Shown: positions 1-8,944 of the stretch, piece after piece | Layout: every line of letters begins with the position of its first letter | How positions within the stretch are numbered: the first letter of the stretch is position 1 | Origin: Paludibacter sp. | GTDB lineage: Bacteria; Bacteroidota; Bacteroidia; Bacteroidales; Paludibacteraceae | Assembly: GCA_028705705.1 (NCBI GenBank) | Contig: JAQWCZ010000010.1 | Coordinates: 1 to 16,237 of the forward strand | Length of the DNA stretch: 16,237 nt | Direction of reading: 5' to 3' | Position numbers and translations under genes: made by a program | Notes under the pieces: model-generated | What the model saw: only the letters and a program-made list of their open reading frames with translations | Databases searched by the model: none | Told to the model about the DNA's origin: nothing

Positions 1-222
1 TTCCCAGCAAAATTTTTTGAAATTTTACTCTGCTTTTATTTAACCTAAAACCTTTTCTATTGCTGATAACTTTTCATCTTGGATAGCTTATCTCTCAAAG
101 CGGGTGCAAAGATAGACACTTTCAAGGGAATAACCAAATAAAAACAAGAAAAAGATTTAATTTAATTTTTTAATAGCTCATTTTAAGAATGTTCAGAATA
201 AATAATAATAAAGTTAGTTAGA
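1..222. other. Gene-free left flank
   Basis: Apart from the leftward promoter at 107-138 and its leader, this AT-rich stretch shows no convincing coding sequence. Bases 1-105 are probably transcribed leftward as a 5' leader. Bases 139-222 are simple AT-rich spacer between two divergent promoters. Confidence 0.5.
107..138 (-). promoter_or_regulatory. Strong Bacteroidota-type promoter firing leftward off the window edge
   Basis: On the minus strand the -7 box TATCTTTG lies at 107-114 and a -33 box TTTG at 135-138, with 20 bases between. Both match the Bacteroidota sigma-ABfr consensus. The initially transcribed sequence would begin GCACCCGC. About 105 bases of leader then run to base 1 with no open reading frame I would call. 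From memory, leaders of this kind (TATCTTTGCACCCGC) occur at rRNA operons and other strongly expressed units in Bacteroidales, but the transcribed gene is outside the window, so that identity is inference. Confidence 0.6.
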
Positions 223-244
223 TTGTCAACTACTTTATTAAACA

Positions 245-277
245 ATTGGCTATTTATACACAAAAAAGTTATCTTTG
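245..277 (+). promoter_or_regulatory. Promoter of the LysE-family exporter gene
   Basis: The -7 box TATCTTTG is at 270-277 and a -33-like ATTG at 245-248, 21 bases apart. The box lies just upstream of the ATG at 295, so the 5' leader would be only about 10 bases. This placement also argues against the upstream TTG at 223 being the translation start. Confidence 0.6.
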
Positions 278-294
278 CGATTCTATACACAAAC

Positions 295-924
295 ATGATT
301 GAAACTATAATCAAAGGATTTATCATTGGATTATTTATATCCGTTCCGTTAGGACCCATCGGGATGCTATGTGTACAACGTACTTTAAACAGAGGGCGTA
401 AACATGGTATTGCAACTGGTCTTGGCGCCACCACATCTGACTTGTTTTACACAATAATCGCTCTTTTTTTTATAGGATTTGTTATTGACTTTTTAGAAGA
501 AAAAAAAATCATCATACAGATTATTGGAAGTTTAGTTGTAATATTCTTTGGTATTTTCATCTATAAAAATAATCCGGCAAGACAACCTTTACCCAATCAA
601 AACAATAACAACTTGATGAGTGATTTTATAAGTTCTTTCATACTCACTTTGTCAAATCCCCTTATTCTATTAATTTTAATAGCCCTCTTTGCCAGATTTG
701 AATTTTTAGATAAAAACACAACTATATTTCATCTGATTTTTGGAATATTATCAATTCTTGGAGGTGCATATCTTTGGTGGAATGTATTGACTTTTTTTGT
801 AGAAAAATTTAGAAATAAGTTAAGTTATATAGGTTTAAAACTCTTGAACCGTATTATCGGCATCATAATTATATTTATTGGTGCATTTGGTACACTTTAC
901 AGCTTTATTTTACTCGTCTTTTAA
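295..924 (+). CDS. LysE/RhtB-family amino-acid exporter
   Basis: A 209-residue inner-membrane protein of the LysE/RhtB family, which exports amino acids or related small metabolites using the proton gradient. The length is typical (about 200-210). Hydrophobic segments lie near residues 3-24, 40-63, 73-90, 112-133, 145-170 and 184-208, giving about six helices. The family N-terminal motif is clear: ISVPLGPIG at 15-23, followed by a basic loop (RTLNRGRKHG) and a small-residue helix GLGATTSDL. NP at 121-122 in the fifth segment is also characteristic. I chose the ATG at 295 over an in-frame TTG at 223 because the promoter lies between them and the family motif begins soon after 295. The stop codon overlaps that of the converging peptidase gene. 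The substrate cannot be read from sequence. Confidence 0.85.
   Translation: MIETIIKGFIIGLFISVPLGPIGMLCVQRTLNRGRKHGIATGLGATTSDLFYTIIALFFIGFVIDFLEEKKIIIQIIGSLVVIFFGIFIYKNNPARQPLPNQNNNNLMSDFISSFILTLSNPLILLILIALFARFEFLDKNTTIFHLIFGILSILGGAYLWWNVLTFFVEKFRNKLSYIGLKLLNRIIGIIIIFIGAFGTLYSFILLVF
921..924. other. Overlapping stop codons of convergent genes
   Basis: The bases TTAA serve as both stop codons: TAA at 922-924 for the exporter and TAA (read from 921-923) for the peptidase. There is no room for an intergenic terminator, so each transcript must run into the other gene. Confidence 0.9.
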
Positions 925-1700
925 CTGATAATTCGCTTAATAACCCGCAAATGATGAGTGTATTCTCCGGTAACAGATGAAATAATTCCCTGAGAGTCAA
1001 TATTTTCAATTTTCACCCATCCTGAGGAATGAATTATAGTAGCGTTATCAATTAAAATTCCAACATGCGTTATATTGCCATCTTCACTTCCAAAAAAAGC
1101 AAGATCTCCTGGTAACGACTCGCTAAGAAAATCAACAAGTTCTCCCTGTTCTACCTGCATAAAAGCGTTTCTTGGCAAGTTATAACCCCCGATAGAATAA
1201 ACTACCTGAACCAAACCGGAACAATCAATACCCAGAACTGACTTTCCTCCCCATAAATAAGGTGTATTTAAATATTGCATTGCAGTTTCTATGATCTGAT
1301 GTGCAGTAAATTTACCACTTGTAACTGCATCCGGTTCAATTAAACTCCAAAATTCACTACCTACTAAAAATTCATCATTATTCAGATTGTATATTAAACT
1401 TCCGCCCGGAATATGTTTTCTTTGATTTAATCTGGTATTGAATATAATATTATATGCATGAACTAAACGGTTAACTTTAACTTGATAACTTGTCTGAAAT
1501 GCGCTATCAGTAACAAGTGTAATCATTTTTGCATCTGCCCAACCTTTATAATTATCTGTAACATTCTCAATATAAAGCCATTTTTCGTTATTTTCAAGTA
1601 TTTTTACATATTCACCGAAAAGTAACTGTGTAACCATTTCACTCCGTTCGTTATCATTTGTTCGTAACGGGACTAAAGGAAGTGTAATTAATCCGTACAT
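921..1700 (-). CDS. NlpC/P60 (C40) peptidase with SH3-like domain, YkfC-like murein-peptide hydrolase
   Basis: A 259-residue cysteine peptidase. The C-terminal NlpC/P60 domain (about 132-255) has the catalytic Cys160 in GIDCSGLVQVVY, His212 in THVGIL and a third polar residue His224 in HSSG. The N-terminal half (about 1-125) resembles bacterial SH3 (SH3b) segments, with LLFGEYVKILENNEKWLYI followed by GWADAKMI. There is no signal peptide or lipobox, so the protein is probably cytoplasmic. SH3b-NlpC/P60 proteins of this shape include YkfC (dipeptidyl-peptidase VI), which cuts the gamma-D-glutamyl-diamino-acid bond of recycled murein peptides. That role is inferred here. The ATG at 1700 is the first in the frame and fits the domain. 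The gene ends in a 4-base overlap with the exporter gene. A -7-like TACTTTTG sits at 1733-1740 on this strand, but its -33 partner is poorly spaced. Confidence 0.85.
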   Translation of the reverse strand: MYGLITLPLVPLRTNDNERSEMVTQLLFGEYVKILENNEKWLYIENVTDNYKGWADAKMITLVTDSAFQTSYQVKVNRLVHAYNIIFNTRLNQRKHIPGGSLIYNLNNDEFLVGSEFWSLIEPDAVTSGKFTAHQIIETAMQYLNTPYLWGGKSVLGIDCSGLVQVVYSIGGYNLPRNAFMQVEQGELVDFLSESLPGDLAFFGSEDGNITHVGILIDNATIIHSSGWVKIENIDSQGIISSVTGEYTHHLRVIKRIIS

Positions 1701-1752
1701 ATTAATTGGTTTATTAAGCTGAAAGTAATCTACAAAAGTACTTAATTTTTAA

Positions 1753-1799
1753 TATATTTGCATTCAAATACAAAATTTTGGTCATTTATATTATTTTTG
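1753..1799 (+). promoter_or_regulatory. Candidate promoter boxes for the 7TM-HD phosphodiesterase gene
   Basis: Two -7-like boxes lie upstream of the gene on the plus strand: TATATTTG at 1753-1760 and TATTTTTG at 1792-1799. Neither has a well-spaced TTTG -33 box, so which one is used cannot be settled from sequence. Confidence 0.35.
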
Positions 1800-1808
1800 A
1801 CAATTAAC

Positions 1809-1825
1809 ACTAATTCGGAATTAGT
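1809..1825. repeat. 17-base palindrome upstream of the 7TM-HD gene, possible operator
   Basis: Perfect 8-base arms ACTAATTC and GAATTAGT flank a single central G. The site lies 58 bases before the ATG and 10 bases after the candidate -7 box at 1792-1799, where a regulator could block initiation. The arms are short and AT-rich, so chance is possible. Confidence 0.35.
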
Positions 1826-1882
1826 CAATCGATTAAAAATCAAACGTTTGAATATTGATAAAACATAAATTTTATATTCCCA

Positions 1883-3913
1883 ATGAAAATTCAATTATCA
1901 AAAAATAACCTGCAAAATCTGATGAAATCTCTTTTATTTATTGGAATCATCACGATAATTGCATATTTGTTACCAAATCAGGACTCTTTTAAATATCAGT
2001 TTGAAATTGGAAAACCCTGGTCTTACGATCTCATTACTTCTTCATTTGATTTTCCAGTTTATAAAAGTGAAAATCAAATTCAACAGGAAAAAAAGGTGAT
2101 TCTTCAAAATTTTATTCCTTTTTATACATTAGACACCACGGTTTTATATGAACAATACTCCAGATTTAAGAAAGATTATTTTGAAAAGCATGGAGAAGAA
2201 CATCAATTTGACAAATTAATCTGGAGTAAATTTAAATCTATATATGAAAAAGGTATTGTTTCTGCTGAACAACACCAAAAGTTAAGTGAAGAAAAAACCG
2301 AACAAATTAACTGTATTTTACCAAATAAAGTAATACATACGCTTAACTCTAATGACGTTTTTTCCCCGAAAACAGCCTATCAGGAATTCATTAAATCTAC
2401 TCCAACCATAATTGGTTCTTATAATATTAACTTGTATTTAACTGAAAATCTCAAATATGATAGTATTATTTCAGACTTATCAAAAAAAGAGTTATTGAAA
2501 AATCTTTCACTGACCTCTGGAATTATACAGGCAGGGGAACGTATTATTGACAGAGGAGAAATTGTAAATGAAGAACTCTACTTGATTTTAAATTCAATGA
2601 AAATTGAATATGATAAGCGTAAATCGTCATTTCAGCGTTCTACATTGGTTTTAATCGGAGAGATAATCATCATAACCGGTCTTATTGTGTTGTTTTTCCT
2701 ATACCTTTATTTATTCAGACCCAGAATTTTTAATGATTTAAACAACATGATTTTTATCAACCTAATGATATTAATCATGATTGGACTAGCTTCTGTAATC
2801 ATTCAATATACCTCCGTCAGTTATTTTGTTTTACCTTTTGCATTGTTGCCAATTATCATACGGGTGTTTTTCGACTCCCGTACTGCACTGTTTGCTCACA
2901 TTATTACAATCGCGATTATTTCGCTGATGGTTGACAACCCATTTCAGTTTATGTTGATACAGATAGCTATCGGAATGACCGCAGTATCAAGTTTAAAAGA
3001 TATGACACAACGGTCTCAATTAGCCCAAACTGCTTTGATTATCCTGATTGCTCATTTTTTGATTTATCTGGCGTTGGAGTTTATCAGCGAAGGAGAGCTC
3101 AAACGTATTTACTGGCAACCTCTGATATATTTTACAATTAGCAGTAGTTTTTTACTTCTTGCCTACTTGTTGATTTATATTTTCGAAAAGATATTTGGAT
3201 TGATTTCATCTGTAACACTTCTGGAACTTACCAATATCAACAGTGATTTAATGATGAAATTTGCAGAAAAAGCACCGGGCACCTTTCAGCATACACTTCA
3301 GGTATCTAATCTCGCAACAGAAGCTGCAAAGAAAATTGGAGCAAATAGTCTGCTGGTCAGAACCGGAGCACTTTATCACGATATAGGCAAAATGAAACAT
3401 CCGGAGTTTTTTATTGAAAATCAATTTGGCGGAAACAATCCATTAAGTGAACTAGATTTTGAAGTTGCTGCCAGAACCATCATCGGACATGTTTATGACG
3501 GGGTGGAGATTGCTAAAAAAGAGCATCTTCCCGAACAAATTATTCATTTTATCACAACACACCACGGATTAAGCAAAACAAAATATTTCTATAATTCATT
3601 TATCAATGCAAATCCTGGTAAAACACCCGATGAATCTGTTTACACCTACCCGGGACCATTGCCCGACACAAAGGAAACCGCGATTCTTATGATGGCCGAT
3701 GCGGTAGAAGCGAGGGCCAGGAGTTTGAAGAACTATACAGAAGAAAGTATCAATAATTGCGTGGAAGACATGATTAATAGTCAGATTGCAGATGGACAAT
3801 TCAAAGAAGCACCAATCAGTTTCAGGGATGTAGAAACGGTCAAAGCAATTTTCAAAGAAAAAATCATGAATATGTATCACACCAGAATCGCATATCCTGA
3901 AATTAAAAAATAA
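1883..3913 (+). CDS. 7TM-HD membrane phosphodiesterase, PgpH/YqfF family (probable c-di-AMP hydrolase)
   Basis: A 676-residue inner-membrane protein with the PgpH/YqfF layout: an N-terminal membrane anchor (about 13-30), a large extracytoplasmic 7TMR-HDED-type domain (about 31-250), a bundle of about seven helices (about 253-440) and a cytoplasmic HD domain (about 445-676). Metal ligands of the HD fold are present: His470 in GTFQHTLQVSN, His499-Asp500 in the HDIG motif (YHDIGK), His536 in GHVYDG, His560-His561 in TTHHG and Asp606 in MMADAVEARARS. PgpH-family enzymes hydrolyse the second messenger c-di-AMP to pApA. That activity is inferred from the complete motif set, not shown. The extracellular domain may sense an unknown signal. 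The gene stands alone, with a palindrome upstream and a strong terminator 17 bases after the stop. Confidence 0.88.
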   Translation: MKIQLSKNNLQNLMKSLLFIGIITIIAYLLPNQDSFKYQFEIGKPWSYDLITSSFDFPVYKSENQIQQEKKVILQNFIPFYTLDTTVLYEQYSRFKKDYFEKHGEEHQFDKLIWSKFKSIYEKGIVSAEQHQKLSEEKTEQINCILPNKVIHTLNSNDVFSPKTAYQEFIKSTPTIIGSYNINLYLTENLKYDSIISDLSKKELLKNLSLTSGIIQAGERIIDRGEIVNEELYLILNSMKIEYDKRKSSFQRSTLVLIGEIIIITGLIVLFFLYLYLFRPRIFNDLNNMIFINLMILIMIGLASVIIQYTSVSYFVLPFALLPIIIRVFFDSRTALFAHIITIAIISLMVDNPFQFMLIQIAIGMTAVSSLKDMTQRSQLAQTALIILIAHFLIYLALEFISEGELKRIYWQPLIYFTISSSFLLLAYLLIYIFEKIFGLISSVTLLELTNINSDLMMKFAEKAPGTFQHTLQVSNLATEAAKKIGANSLLVRTGALYHDIGKMKHPEFFIENQFGGNNPLSELDFEVAARTIIGHVYDGVEIAKKEHLPEQIIHFITTHHGLSKTKYFYNSFINANPGKTPDESVYTYPGPLPDTKETAILMMADAVEARARSLKNYTEESINNCVEDMINSQIADGQFKEAPISFRDVETVKAIFKEKIMNMYHTRIAYPEIKK

Positions 3914-3929
3914 ACGGGTAAAAAAGATA

Positions 3930-3962
3930 AACGGGTAGCCGGATTTAATTCCGCTACCCGTT
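3930..3962 (+). terminator. Rho-independent terminator after the 7TM-HD gene
   Basis: The arms AACGGGTAGC (3930-3939) and GCTACCCGTT (3953-3962) form a 10-bp stem, extended inside by GG/CC with one bulge. The 3' arm runs into TTTT. On the opposite strand the stem is followed by a T-rich run (TTTATCTTTTTT), so it may also stop the leftward cysK-metY transcript. Confidence 0.85.
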
Positions 3963-3995
3963 TTCTGCTAATTATACTTAGGATAAAAATTCAAC

Positions 3996-5318
<1,323 letters not shown>

Positions 5319-5322
5319 TTAA

Positions 5323-6267
5323 TTAAAGTGGATATTCTTCAAATGCATAAAGCAGCGTGGATAAATAACGCTCACCGGTATCAGGCAACAGCACCACGAT
5401 GTTTTTCCCTTTGTTTTCCGGACGAAGTGCCAGTTGAGTTGCCGCATAAGCCGCCGCTCCGGATGAAATCCCCACTAACATACCTTCTTCCTTAGCCAAC
5501 TGACGTGCAGTAAGGATTGCCTGATCATTCGAAACCTGTATGATTTCATCAACTACTTCAGGATTGAAATTTTTTGGGATGAAACCTGCTCCGATACCCT
5601 GAATTTTATGAGGGCCTGGATTTCCACCTGACAAAACCGGAGAATCAGCCGGTTCAACAGCCACAACCTGAATATTAGGATTATACTTTTTCAAAATTGC
5701 ACCCACTCCGGTTATTGTACCGCCAGTACCTACACCACCGACAAAAATATCGACTTTTCCATCCGTATCTCTCCAGACTTCTTCTCCGGTTGTTTCTGCA
5801 TGAACTTTCGGATTCGCAGCATTTTCAAATTGTTGTGGCAGAAAAGCTCCTTTCTCTTTCGCGATTTCATTCGCTTTTGCTATTGCTCCTTTCATTCCTT
5901 CTGGTCCGGGTGTCAACACCAGATTAGCCCCCAGCGCTTTTAACAGATTCCGACGCTCCACACTCATGGTTTCGGGCATTGTAAGAGTTAGCTTATAACC
6001 TTTAATTGCAGCGACAAAAGCAAGACCGATACCAGTATTTCCACTGGTTGGCTCGACAATTTCCACGCCTTTTTTCAGGATTCCTTTTGCTTCAGCATCC
6101 TCGATCATAGAGAGTGCAATACGTTCTTTTACACAACCGAGCGGATTAAACGATTCCAGCTTAACAATCACATTAGCAGTTAATCTCTTATTAACCGCAT
6201 AATTTGATAGTTGTACCAACGGGGTGTTTCCTACCAGTTCAGTTAAATTCTTTGCAATTTTTGACAT
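5323..6267 (-). CDS. cysK: Cysteine synthase (O-acetylserine sulfhydrylase)
   Basis: A 314-residue fold-type II PLP enzyme that makes L-cysteine from O-acetylserine and sulfide. The PLP lysine is Lys47, in [10 protein letters not shown]. The substrate-carboxylate loop TSGNTG is at 74-79, the phosphate-binding loop GTGGT at 180-184, the serine contacting the pyridine nitrogen in GISSG (about 267-270) and the C-terminal [10 protein letters not shown] is intact. The length matches the CysK/CysM group. One oddity is that the lysine motif reads CVKER where most family members have SVKDR or TVKDR. It is followed closely by metY, giving a two-gene sulfur unit that fixes sulfide into both cysteine and homocysteine. 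The ATG at 6267 begins the usual N-terminus ([18 protein letters not shown]). Confidence 0.94.
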   Translation of the reverse strand: MSKIAKNLTELVGNTPLVQLSNYAVNKRLTANVIVKLESFNPLGCVKERIALSMIEDAEAKGILKKGVEIVEPTSGNTGIGLAFVAAIKGYKLTLTMPETMSVERRNLLKALGANLVLTPGPEGMKGAIAKANEIAKEKGAFLPQQFENAANPKVHAETTGEEVWRDTDGKVDIFVGGVGTGGTITGVGAILKKYNPNIQVVAVEPADSPVLSGGNPGPHKIQGIGAGFIPKNFNPEVVDEIIQVSNDQAILTARQLAKEEGMLVGISSGAAAYAATQLALRPENKGKNIVVLLPDTGERYLSTLLYAFEEYPL

Positions 6268-6317
6268 ACCTTTTTATTTAATTGGATTAAAGATAAATTA
6301 CTTTTTCAATGATAATG

Positions 6318-6349
6318 CAAAAATACAACAGCCCGAAAGCTGCTGCAAT
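6318..6349 (-). promoter_or_regulatory. Promoter of cysK-metY
   Basis: On the minus strand the -7 box TATTTTTG is at 6318-6325 and a -33 ATTG at 6346-6349, 20 bases apart. The 5' leader to the cysK ATG is about 45 bases. The -33 box abuts the hairpin at 6350-6379. Confidence 0.65.
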
Positions 6350-6379
6350 AACAGGGTAATGGTATTTTCATACCCTGTT
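6350..6379 (-). terminator. Hairpin downstream of the TonB receptor gene, possible terminator
   Basis: The 9-base arms AACAGGGTA (6350-6358) and TACCCTGTT (6371-6379) are perfect complements around a 12-base loop. It lies just past the receptor stop codon and before the cysK promoter, which is the right place for a terminator. However, no T-run follows it on the minus strand, so termination would be weak or Rho-assisted. Confidence 0.45.
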
Positions 6380-6402
6380 TATGGTATGTGGGTAATCTCC
6401 GA

Positions 6403-8625
6403 TTAAAATTTAAATGTAATACCGGCTAAAAAGTTGATTCCTGCTTGTGGAAATAAATATCTATAATTATAACGTGTATCATCTCCCGGATAGAATTCGG
6501 ACCAGGCATAACCATTTGTTTCATACTTGGTATTAAAGATATTATTAACCATCAAAGAAAAATCAATTGAACGAATATTTCTGAGCGGTAGAGAATATCT
6601 TAGTGACAGATTGTTTACAAAATATGCATCCATTGCTTTTTCATTGTTGGATGTATTATCAAGAAACTGTTTCCCAACATACTGGCTATTAAATGCTGCT
6701 TCAAAATTCTTAAAAGTATAACTCAGGTTGCTGTTCAGTATGATATTGGGTGCATAAGCTATATCCGTTTTTTCATATAATGCTTCAACTTTATCAATGG
6801 GATCATAGTTTGCATTATATACGTAAGCTACATCTGTAAAATTGAATATTTTATTTTGACTAAGTGTCATATTTCCATCCCAACGGAAGCCGGCAAACAA
6901 ATTCAACCCAGCGATCAATTCTATTCCTGCGCGATAACTATCAGCCACATTAGAAGTCAGCGGTTCTCCAATTTCACTGATTTTTCCAGTCAGTACCAAT
7001 TGATTCTTATATTTCATGTAATAGGCATTCACACCTGCGACAAATCGTTCATTCTTTATCCTGTAACCGAGTTCTGTATCAAACAACCTTTCACTAAGCG
7101 GATGTTCATCTTTACCTGCATCTGTATAATTATTTCTATTCGGTTCTCTGTTTGCGATTGAAAATGAACCATAAACATCCTGATTGTTATCTATTTGATA
7201 CGTCAGACCAAATTTTGGATTGAAGAAATGAAAAATTTTATCAATATCAAGCGGACGCATAGCAAGCGTTAATGTATCAAACTTATCATTTTGTCCCTTC
7301 ATTATATGCCGGATGTAGCGATATTGCAAATCAACAGTTGCGGTGAACTTATCAAGCAAATTAATATTAGATTTCAAATACACATTGGCATCATCTTTAA
7401 CGGCATGACTCCTGTACCATTCATGGTCCACATCCAGATTCTGAGCGTTTCTCACCCATATTACCTTACCGAAATGATCCCCGTCATACCTGTTTATTCC
7501 TCCTCCTAATGAGGCGCTCACATTATTTTTCTGATAATTAAGAGCCCAAATCAAACCACCAAAATGATTATCCAGCCATTTTCTCCTTACTAAATCAGTT
7601 TCTTTTAATGCAACTCCATTAATCGAATCAGGAATTAAACCATATTTAACATATTCACTATCTTTTTTGTATTCTTCATAATATCCTTTCCCGGGAGTAT
7701 AATGAGCAGATGCATTGAAAAACAATTCATCATTCAATACCTGATTCCAATGAAACTGATAATGATTTTGAGTATAATTATCCGTCTGATTGTCGTAAAA
7801 TTTGGTATTTCCATAGGCATCTTTATATTTACCCAATTCGTTATAAGTACGATTAGTTGAAAGATAATCGGAATAGACCCCGTTCCAAGCCTGATAAGTT
7901 CTTTCATTACCTCCAAAGGTGACAAACTTCAGCGTGGACTTTTCGCCATAATATCCACCTGCAAAATAATATGATTTCATATCTACCCAGGCCCTGTCAA
8001 TATATCCATCGGAAGTGATGTTTGACAAACGCGCATCAAAAGCCCATCGTTTATTAATCAATCCGGTTCCTGCTTTCAACATATTTTTATTCGTATTGAA
8101 AGAACCATAGGTTGAAGAAATTTCTGCATACGCTTCAGGATTGAGTTTTTCAGTCTGCATATTGATACTGGCTCCAAAAGCTGCAGCGCCATTTGTAGAA
8201 GTCCCTACACCACGCTGAATCTGAACAGACGACAGTGATGATGCAAAATCAGGCATATTCACAAAAAACACCCCATGAGATTCAGAATCATTGATCGGCA
8301 CTCCATTCACCGTTACATTTACCCGGTTGGCATCTGTACCTCGAATACGATAACCCGTGTAGCCAATACCTGTTCCTGCATCTGAAGTCGCAACAAAAGA
8401 CGGTGTAAGTGACAACAGATAAGGAATATCCTGACCTGCATTTCTTTTTTCTATTTCTTCAGCGGATACATTGCTGTAAGAAACGGCTGACTTTTCATTG
8501 GCACGCAAGGACGAAACAGTAACCTCATCCAGCATGATGTGCAACGAATCTTTTTTCTGTGTCGATTGTGCCGAAACTGACACAAAGGCAAGCAGCACAG
8601 AAACTGCCATACAAAATTTTCTCAT
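6403..8625 (-). CDS. TonB-dependent outer-membrane receptor, TPP-riboswitch controlled (probable thiamin uptake)
   Basis: A 740-residue outer-membrane receptor. Residues 1-19 form a Sec signal peptide (MRKFCMAVSVLLAFVSVSAQ). A TonB-box-like LDEVTVSS lies at 32-39. The plug domain spans about 45-155, with typical segments YRIRGTDANRVNVTVNGVPIND and VQIQRGVGTSTNGAAAFGASINM. A long beta-barrel follows, ending in the aromatic terminus AGITFKF used for outer-membrane insertion. There is no N-terminal carboxypeptidase-like extension and no SusD partner beside it, unlike SusC glycan receptors. The substrate call comes from the TPP riboswitch in its 5' leader: Bacteroidota genes under such riboswitches include outer-membrane receptors for thiamin or its precursors. 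No other thiamin gene is in the window, so thiamin itself versus a precursor remains open. Confidence 0.9.
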   Translation of the reverse strand: MRKFCMAVSVLLAFVSVSAQSTQKKDSLHIMLDEVTVSSLRANEKSAVSYSNVSAEEIEKRNAGQDIPYLLSLTPSFVATSDAGTGIGYTGYRIRGTDANRVNVTVNGVPINDSESHGVFFVNMPDFASSLSSVQIQRGVGTSTNGAAAFGASINMQTEKLNPEAYAEISSTYGSFNTNKNMLKAGTGLINKRWAFDARLSNITSDGYIDRAWVDMKSYYFAGGYYGEKSTLKFVTFGGNERTYQAWNGVYSDYLSTNRTYNELGKYKDAYGNTKFYDNQTDNYTQNHYQFHWNQVLNDELFFNASAHYTPGKGYYEEYKKDSEYVKYGLIPDSINGVALKETDLVRRKWLDNHFGGLIWALNYQKNNVSASLGGGINRYDGDHFGKVIWVRNAQNLDVDHEWYRSHAVKDDANVYLKSNINLLDKFTATVDLQYRYIRHIMKGQNDKFDTLTLAMRPLDIDKIFHFFNPKFGLTYQIDNNQDVYGSFSIANREPNRNNYTDAGKDEHPLSERLFDTELGYRIKNERFVAGVNAYYMKYKNQLVLTGKISEIGEPLTSNVADSYRAGIELIAGLNLFAGFRWDGNMTLSQNKIFNFTDVAYVYNANYDPIDKVEALYEKTDIAYAPNIILNSNLSYTFKNFEAAFNSQYVGKQFLDNTSNNEKAMDAYFVNNLSLRYSLPLRNIRSIDFSLMVNNIFNTKYETNGYAWSEFYPGDDTRYNYRYLFPQAGINFLAGITFKF

Positions 8626-8690
8626 AACAAATTAATTAAATTGTTGATTAATAATTTATTCTGAGAGTCCAAAAATTATAACGGAGACTT

Positions 8691-8772
8691 GCTTTTTCCC
8701 TCGACGGCATTATCCGTCCAGGTTCAAAGGGTATGATCTCAGCCCGTATTTAATAAAGGCACCCCCATCGGT
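8691..8772 (-). ncRNA. TPP riboswitch (THI element)
   Basis: Read on the minus strand, the conserved thiamin pyrophosphate aptamer parts occur in order: GGGGGTGCC (8758-8766), CTGAGA (8737-8742), ACCCTTTGAACCTG (8719-8732), a P4-type stem around GGATAATGCC, then CGAGGGAA closing the element. It sits in the 5' leader of the TonB receptor gene, about 65 bases from its ATG. Binding of TPP would repress the gene. No terminator hairpin with a T-run is visible between aptamer and ATG, so control may act on translation, but the expression platform is not clear. Confidence 0.95.
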
Positions 8773-8773
8773 G

Positions 8774-8805
8774 ATTGAAACAAAATTTAAATGATTTGTT
8801 TCAAT
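8774..8805 (-). repeat. 11-bp inverted repeat in the leader, 5' of the TPP aptamer
   Basis: The arms ATTGAAACAAA (8774-8784) and TTTGTTTCAAT (8795-8805) are perfect complements around a 10-base AT-rich loop. In the transcript this hairpin forms between the start site and the aptamer, nearly touching the aptamer's first stem. It is not part of the standard THI element. Confidence 0.7.
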
Positions 8806-8813
8806 TCCGGCGA

Positions 8814-8846
8814 CAAAGATACACATATTTTCGGAAAATGTGCAAA
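8814..8846 (-). promoter_or_regulatory. Promoter of the TPP riboswitch / TonB receptor transcript
   Basis: On the minus strand the -7 box TATCTTTG is at 8814-8821 and the -33 box TTTG at 8843-8846, 21 bases apart. Transcription would start near 8807, so the whole hairpin at 8774-8805 and the riboswitch are in the leader. Confidence 0.75.
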
Positions 8847-8890
8847 TTATAAATTTATTCATGTAAAACGTCAACAATTCAAATTACTTC

Positions 8891-8921
8891 TTTCATTTTC
8901 GATTTTACAAAATTATTTTTG
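8891..8921 (+). promoter_or_regulatory. Candidate promoter of the ORF6N-domain gene
   Basis: The -7 box TATTTTTG is at 8914-8921, with TTTC (one mismatch to TTTG) at 8891-8894, 19 bases upstream. The leader to the ATG at 8945 is about 17 bases. It is divergent from the receptor promoter. Confidence 0.5.
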
Positions 8922-8944
8922 CAGATAAATCATCAAACCAGATT

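Noticed and set aside
223..294. TTG start for the LysE-family gene
   Set aside because: The predicted promoter lies inside this extension, and the family N-terminal helix starts at the ATG at 295.
3596..3880. 94-codon open frame opposite the HD domain
   Set aside because: It is antisense to the catalytic HD domain, which has all its motifs, and the translation resembles no protein family.
6403..8625. TonB receptor as a SusC-type glycan importer
   Set aside because: There is no SusD gene beside it, no N-terminal carboxypeptidase-like extension, and it is shorter than SusC proteins; the TPP riboswitch points elsewhere.
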